Below, in pieces: positions 57,303 through 64,000 of a stretch of 64,000 bases of DNA. The DNA is from Coptis chinensis (lineage: Eukaryota > Streptophyta > Magnoliopsida > Ranunculales > Ranunculaceae): contig CM027378.1 in assembly GCA_015680905.1 (NCBI GenBank), positions 39,653,001 to 39,717,000 of the forward strand. Direction: 5' to 3'. How positions within the stretch are numbered: the first letter of the stretch is position 1; each line of letters opens with the position of its first letter. The position numbers and the translations under genes were made by a program. The notes under the pieces were generated by a model. It did not search any database. It saw nothing but the letters and a program-made list of their open reading frames with translations, and was not told where the DNA came from.

Positions 57303-59040
57303 TGCAAGTTCATTGGCGGACGATATCGTGAATGAGCATAGGATTTAGGTATGTTGAGTTTGGTTAGTTTAGGGTTTAGTGGTTAGCATAGGATTTAGGT
57401 ATGTTGAGTTTGGTTAGTTTACCTCCTTTTATCTTGTGTTGGGACGAGTGTTGGAAATGGAAATGGTGAACATGAGGAAGCAAGTGGAGAGGTTAGTTTT
57501 GCAGGAATAAAGCACACACACATGTTGACTTTGAAACTGGAAAGCTTTAAGGATTGTGCTAGTGTATAACAGATTAGGAGTAAAACAAACTTGCGATTTG
57601 TAGCTGCTATGTTGTTTGTAGAGTTTTTGAACCTTGAGGATTTGGACTATTGTGTTAGAGTACATTGAATGAGGAATTAGTGCACATGGACTTGTAGTTG
57701 ATAGGTATTTACTATAGTTCCTGAAGCTTGAGTAACTTAATTGCTGCTCTAGGGTACACTCTATTTGGACTATTCCTTTAGCTGATTAATGTCTGCTAGA
57801 TCAAGCTGTATTCCTTTATAACTATTCCTTTACGAGTTTCATGATTGTGAGATCAAGCTGGTTTGGAGCTGGATTTAGAAAGCCATTCTTATGAATACCA
57901 AAATCTTTTTGTTGTGTTTAGATACATTCTCATAACAGAATGTATTATCTTCACAAGGGCTATCATCACCACTCACCAGGGACATTTGTCCAATTTGCCT
58001 TGATCATTACGAACTTATCTTATAGGCTGTTAATAGAAGCTTGTTTGCTCTTCTTGACTATTCTGAACTGAATACTGGACTGGAGACCTTAATAGAATAG
58101 ATATTACGCTTAATGATTGCAAAAGGTCTATTGCATAGTTAATTATATTTGGCTTTATCTGAAACATTTGTAATACGTTGTTGCTTACAATGTTCATCCT
58201 TATAAGACTTGTAGTGTTCCTCTTGGTGCAGGTTGCGATAATGGTTCTGCAAAGAATGTTGAAGAAGTTGAAGTTAAGAAAGTGAGGAAACGGGTTCAGA
58301 CTTCAGAGTGCCCTCTCTTTAGGCAGTAAAGCAGTGGTCTATTATATATCCGCTTATTTCTTTGAAAGTTATGTCCACTTCTTGGAGAGATTGCAGACTT
58401 TTAAGTCTTGGAGAAGCTGTAGTGTCATTTGTTGGGATGTCAAAGTATTTGAGCATGTGTAACAAACATGTTAACCCGGAATTTGTTCTGAAACATGTTA
58501 CTCACAGTTCCGAAGCTTGAGTAACTTATCTGTTCACATTTTAGATTTTGATAACATAGATTTTGAAAACTTATTAGTACTTTCGGAGGGTGTCTCGTTA
58601 TTATTCGGTGGTCGGGGATTGATTACACAAACAAACACCGTTCTTTTGCCCGACCGATTGATTACACTTTTATTTTTTGTTTGTGTTTACGTGCAAAATG
58701 TTGTGTTGTGTATTATTGCCTCTATGAGTCTATGGATTCATCATAGCACGAAAGTATATGGACTTGCAAAGGGGCACGAAACTTGACCCGAGCGGATCTA
58801 ATAATTTTTTCGTTTCATTTTGTTGGTCTCCTCGGATAAGCGCATTGCTTCATTTGAATTTATTGCTTAGCCCACGACAATATCCCCGCTTCATTGCGTT
58901 TTTGCTAGAAAAGTGGCGGACTATAACCCCATGGTTTTCACAAAATGTCTACCATTATCCAATCAATAACAATTTACACACAAATCTAATGCAGAAGCGC
59001 AATGTTTTGCCAAAACACAAAACATCTGTTTTTGCCTCTT
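57303..59040 (+). other. internal region of the foldback-like element, unassigned
   Basis: A 30-bp stretch (around 'ggatttaggtatgttgagtt') occurs twice at 57341 and 57391. ORF relics at 58517-58786 and 58758-59042 have no family I recognise; 58230-58330 reads KNVEEVEVKKVRKRVQTSEC in an open frame. No transposase motif. Confidence 0.4.
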
Positions 59041-59490
59041 GAGCGGTGTGGCCATGCCGTTTGGGGACTAAGGCCAAACGGTGTGGCCACACCGTTCAAG
59101 AGTCAAAAAAACAATTTTTTTTTAACCCCGGTTCAAATCCCAAGCGGTGTGGCCACACCGTTTGGGACTAGGACAAACGGTGTGGCCACACCATTCAAGA
59201 CTCAAATAAAACAGACAACACCATTTTAACCCGGTTCAAATCCCAAAGCGGTGTGGCCACACCGTTTGGGACTATGACAAAAACGGTGTGGCCACACCGT
59301 TCAAGACTCAAATAAAGCGGACAACACCATTTTTAACCCGGTTCAAATCCCAAGCGGTGTGGCCACACCGTTTGGGACTAAGGACAAACGGTGTGGCCAC
59401 ACCGTTCAAGACTCAAATAAAACAGACAACACCATTTTTAACCCAGTTCAAATCCCAAACGGTGTGGCCACACCGTTTAAGACTCAAATA
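59041..59490. repeat. tandem array with CGGTGTGGCCACACCG palindromes
   Basis: About four units of roughly 105 bp, each with two palindromes. One is followed by TTTGGGACTA and the other by TTCAAGACTC. There are eight clear copies (near 59082, 59143, 59177, 59249, 59284, 59354, 59389, 59459) and a first imperfect one at 59044. The units also share 'acagacaacaccattttaac' and 'cggttcaaatcccaa'. Confidence 0.95.
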
Positions 59491-59759
59491 AAACAGACAG
59501 CTTGTAGGAACTGTTTATGTTTCGGACCAAAACTTGTTCTCTGGCAGCTTGTAGAAACTTGTTTATCTTTATGTTTATGACAGCAAAACTATTTAAGTTG
59601 TAGGAACTGTGACAGCTTTTATTTAGCTTTTATTTTCTGACAGAAACTATTAGAACAAACTACCAATCAAACTTATTCATTGTTATTAGAACAAACTACC
59701 AATCAAATTTATTCATTGTTACATCAACACAAGATTCTGTAGCAAATAAAACTAGCACA

Positions 59760-60640
<881 letters not shown>

Positions 60641-60642
60641 CT

Positions 60643-60939
60643 TCATTTTCCGTTTTTCTTCATTGTTGTGTTAACCTTTCGAAACCCCCGCGAATTCAAC
60701 TGTCGTGATCTTAGATTCTCTAGAGGTACTAATGGCGATGCCCTCGCGTCTTCCAACCATTGGAAGTCTCCCAAAGACTGACAGTCAAAAATTTTTTTCC
60801 CAAGAGATTGGATTTGGCTCGACTGTTTCAGGATCCTACTTCCACGACATTTTCGAATGCAACAAGGCGTAGACAACCAACAACATTTCTCTGATGAATG
60901 AGTGTTATCACCACACCTATTGCACAGAGTTCTTTCCAT
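60643..60939 (-). CDS. short ORF with CCHC zinc knuckle, unknown
   Basis: 98 codons opening MERTLCNRCGDNTHSSEKCC. CNRCGDNTHSSEKC has the CX2CX4HX4C spacing of a zinc knuckle, as in retroviral-type Gag and many RNA-binding proteins. The remainder (LRSRQLNSRGFRKVN) is basic. It may be the start of a captured gene or chance. Confidence 0.35.
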   Translation of the reverse strand: MERTLCNRCGDNTHSSEKCCWLSTPCCIRKCRGSRILKQSSQIQSLGKKIFDCQSLGDFQWLEDARASPLVPLENLRSRQLNSRGFRKVNTTMKKNGK

Positions 60940-62159
60940 CTACAGTAACAAAAATCCAAACAAACAAACATCCATTTAGCTACACTTGTCTAACAAACCA
61001 ATAAAAAGAAAACTACGACCTATTTGAACTAGGACACAAGGACACGACTAATTAAAAAGAAAACTATTTCTATTCTTTAGTTACACAACTAACTCTTGGG
61101 TTCAAGACCTTAAAAAGTGTCTCTTTTACAGATAAATAACTATGGAAGTGGCCATATGTCATATACAAAGTGTCCATGTTACTTAGCAAAAATCCAAAAT
61201 TTGATTTTTGTCATCACTCCGAAGCTGAAGATATCTCTTCTTGGACACCTCTGATTGTATAACTATCCAAATCACCTTTTCCTTTGCAACTTCATCTCTA
61301 AAACGTATTTAAGAATTAGCCTCACGCCTTCACATTAGATATTCTAACTTCAACTTCCCAATTTTGTATCAACAGCTCCTTTTTTCATATAGACTTTAAA
61401 GAAGTAAAGTACGAGGTACTAAGTAAAACTTCACAGTAAAAGGCTTCCATTAGCCTATAGTAAAAGTACATAGTCAAAAGAAGGGAAAACCAACCACATA
61501 AAGTATCTTCCCTGCAGTAACCTTTACAAACAGGGGGTCAAGTCTATTACCCTAGTCCAACTGGTCAAGATTACTCATGAAAGTATTTTGACACAGAGTT
61601 TGGTGAACATTTGGGCTTTAAACCTAGTGTTAGAGGAGGCCTGCGGAAATATGGCTTAGAAGACTTAAGATAAAATCAATGCAATCGATGTCATATGTCG
61701 TACTTTGTACAAATTCCAGTCTCTTACAATGATTGTTAAGGTGAACTAAAGAGAAGAGGGTATTCCACACTCTCTTCATGGCAAATGAAACGAAAGAGAT
61801 AAAGAGAGGCCTCCGGGTTTCTGCAAGAGAACCAAATGTCTTTCAAAACCAAAACATCGCAAGCTTCAAACACATTTCCACGTAAGTCCCCGATCCGACT
61901 AAATACAAAAAGAAAGCCCATGCACAACCATAAAAGTGAGTTCTTCCCTACTTCACTTGTCCAACAAACCAATAAAAGTTGAGTTTTCTAATTTTATATA
62001 GAAAGTCGGGGCTAAACCGAGAGATCCAAGAACAACTTAAAACCTAAGCGCACAATGCGGATGCATCTAAAAGCTTGTTGTAGCTCACGGCGATTATTAC
62101 TGGAGACAAAGAGGAAAAATATACATATTTCGAGGGTGGCTCCTAACTCACTTCATTTC
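60940..62159. other. internal region, unassigned
   Basis: Only short ORFs (61736-61972 minus, 78 codons, rich in Cys and Phe) with no family. The phrase 'cttgtccaacaaaccaataaa' occurs near 60987 (variant 'cttgtctaacaaacc') and 61958, with similar flanks. Confidence 0.35.
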
Positions 62160-62607
62160 AAATGAACCAATTCTGTTAACTCTGAACTCTGATAGAGTTC
62201 AAAACTCTGAACTCTGACCGAGTTCGGTGAACTCTGTCAGAGTTCAAAACTCTGAAAGAGTTCACCGAACTCTAACAGAGTTCAAAACTCTGATAGAGTT
62301 CACCGTTCATAACTTCATTGCTTGATTTAATGATTTATTTATTTTGAATCATTCATCTCTTATAACAGAGTTCAAAACTCTGAACTCTGAAAGAGTTCAT
62401 CGAACTCTGACAGAGTTCAAAACTCTAAACTCTGACAGAGTTCACCGAACTCTGACAGAGTTCAAAACTCTGAACTCTGAAAGAGTTCACCGAACTCTGA
62501 AAGAGTTCAAAACTCTGATAGAATTCACCGAACTCTGACAGAGTTCACCGTTCATAACTTCATTGCTTGATTTAATGATTTATTTATTTTGAATCATTCA
62601 TCTCTTA
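62160..62607. repeat. GAACTCTG hairpin repeat array, right arm
   Basis: Reverse-complement counterpart of 56790-57302, with units such as AACTCTGACAGAGTTC. A block (TTCATAACTTCATTGCTTGA and the following ~35 bases) occurs twice, at about 62307 and 62550, so part of the arm was duplicated. Confidence 0.93.
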
Positions 62608-63238
62608 TAAATCCAATCAAGTAAACAAACAAAATATCTTCAATTAATAATTCAATCCCACTTAAATGTTTATAAAGCAAACAAATATCAAACAAACCCA
62701 TAGCAACGCCAATTAGTTCCATAAAAAAGAAGCAAAATCCCAATTTATGAACAACAAAATCTTGTTTGAATGGAAGAAACAAACCTGTGAAAATAAAGGT
62801 TGCTCCGACTTAAACCAAGCTTGAAACGAAGATTGATTCGTCAATGAACACCTTAATTCAACACAACAATGGTTAATTAGCACATTGTTTTCGAGTGAAA
62901 CACTGATTTTTTGGAGATAAGATTAAAAGTGAGAATGTAAACACAAACCTTAATTGTTTTAGGAGAGTGTACGTGTGTCCATCGATTTTTTGGAGATTGA
63001 TTCGTAAACACTGGTTTTTTTGGAGAAGAAGGTAAACATTCGATTTTTTATTTGAATCCTATTTCGTGTTTTTTGTTTTCAAAATTCCTGAAATTTTGGT
63101 TTTTCCGGAATTTTGTTTTTAGAGAAGAATGGACTATGTCCGTAGTAGGATCGGATTCTGATGATGCGAGATGAAAGGTGTGGATCGGTTGTGTCCATTA
63201 ATGAAATATAGTTCTGATGCACTGTGGCTCTATCCCTC

Positions 63239-63240
<2 letters not shown>

Positions 63241-63302
<62 letters not shown>
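63241..63302. repeat. (TA)n microsatellite, right flank
   Basis: About 30 TA units between the right end of the foldback-like element and the GGGGAGGATAGGATACGC sequence beginning at 63303. Confidence 0.97.
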
Positions 63303-63306
<4 letters not shown>

Positions 63307-64000
63307 GAGGATAGGATACGCACCGAGAAAGCCACATTCTACATTCTAGCAAAATCTATCCCAGCTCTCCATCTGTTTTTAATCTAATGGTCATGATGAA
63401 AAGTGTAATCGCCAGTTTTCACTTAGAAATAAAAGGAGGGTATTTTCGGAAAGCAAAATTTACCATAGCCCAAAACCCATTTTCTCTCCAAATCAGTTCG
63501 ACCTTCTTCTCTCCAAAATTTGGTTCGATCAATTTCTCTAAAACCCTTCTTCACTGAAACGTCGACTCCTCTCTCTCCAAAGTCAGACGCCTCATGTAGG
63601 TAACTCTCTCTCCATAATGACCTCAGGAGTTCAATTTCCTTCAATTGTAGGTGACATTTCACTATGTCGGATACAATGAATCCGGGTCGTCGCATTGATA
63701 GCACATACTTGCAAGGCTCCGGTAAGATTCGGATGGGCACCAATTCATTGGTTCGAGGTAAACCTTTCTTTTAATGTGTATCATGTTCTTTCTGCATAAT
63801 TGTATTATCGGCTCTAAGCGACACACTAACCTGAAGCAGGATTTGAAGAAGGAATAAGAGACATGAAGCTTTGGCGGAAAGAGACGAGTAATCATTCCTC
63901 GAATTAGGGCCCTGATAAGTGTCACTATCTTTTGATGTATTATTTTAATTAGCTTTATGTTTTTTATACCATCCGGTTATCCTTGCACAAAATGTTAAAT
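63303..64000. mobile_element. start of a possible second TA-targeting element
   Basis: Begins GGGGAGGATAGGATACGCAC immediately after the (TA)n tract, resembling the GGGGAGGGATAGAGCC end of the preceding element. The following 400 bases resemble a 5' untranslated region, with many CTCTCTCC motifs. No domain was recognised, and the other end is outside the window. Confidence 0.4.

Noticed and set aside
59041-59490. ORFs (59002-59580) with repeated GVATPF-type peptide
   Set aside because: Periodic reading of the palindrome array with frame changes between units; no sign of a real protein.
62344-62538. ORF with repeated EFKTLNS-type peptide
   Set aside because: It only translates the GAACTCTG repeat array; the strand and frame follow repeat length, and the left arm has no matching ORF.

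Overview
The window looks like a repeat-rich region of a flowering-plant nuclear genome, probably a eudicot. It is AT-rich, has intron-containing host genes, and carries several transposon classes nested inside one another. Species cannot be assigned from the sequence alone. I see one near-complete host gene, a calnexin gene on the minus strand (7568-10211, six exons). Its reading frame needs one missing base in a G3/C3 run at 8592-8594. There are also decayed gene pieces: one receptor-like cytoplasmic kinase exon (3149-3394), a plant-mobile-domain (PMD) gene (12124-14140), a CC-NBS-LRR resistance-gene fragment (29593-31085), a Serinc membrane-protein fragment (44235-45175) and polyubiquitin pieces (59760-60160).

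Layout. 1-217 is a minus-strand LTR fragment cutting a LINE (218-2361) at its catalytic Asp-Asp motif. 2362-7567 holds the kinase exon with two hAT-type MITEs (both with 8-bp target duplications) and otherwise unassigned sequence. 7568-10211 is calnexin, 10720-11141 a third MITE, and 11900-14140 the PMD relic.

From about 14330 to 48393 lies a nested stack whose boundaries I could place to the base, because every insertion still has its target-site duplication. A second LINE (14330-15590 and 47830-48393) is split by a Tat-like Ty3/gypsy element (LTRs 15591-16275 and 47144-47829, TSD ACCAT). That element is split by an Athila-like gag-protease element (LTRs 16363-17853 and 40250-41675, TSD TGATG). 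The Athila-like element was hit twice: by a solo LTR inside its protease (21144-22624, TSD GGCGT) and by a 14.8-kb CACTA DNA transposon (25195-39982, TSD ATA). The CACTA element encodes a decayed TNP2 transposase, a second PTTA/Transposase_24-like protein and a Ulp1-like cysteine protease domain. An NLR fragment and organelle-looking DNA lie within a probable intron of its second gene.

The second LINE is cut again at 48394 by a minus-strand LTR element (3' LTR 48394-49907, internal region to about 55440). From 55524 to 63241 sits a large foldback-like element between two (TA)n tracts. Its inverted arms contain an identical 62-codon stretch and arrays of a hairpin-forming GAACTCTG repeat. Its centre holds polyubiquitin pieces and an array of a CGGTGTGGCCACACCG palindrome. 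A further element appears to begin at 63303 and leaves the window.

The genes do not form a pathway. The retroelements are mostly non-autonomous: no reverse transcriptase is visible in any of the LTR elements, and host gene pieces have been picked up in at least three different element types.
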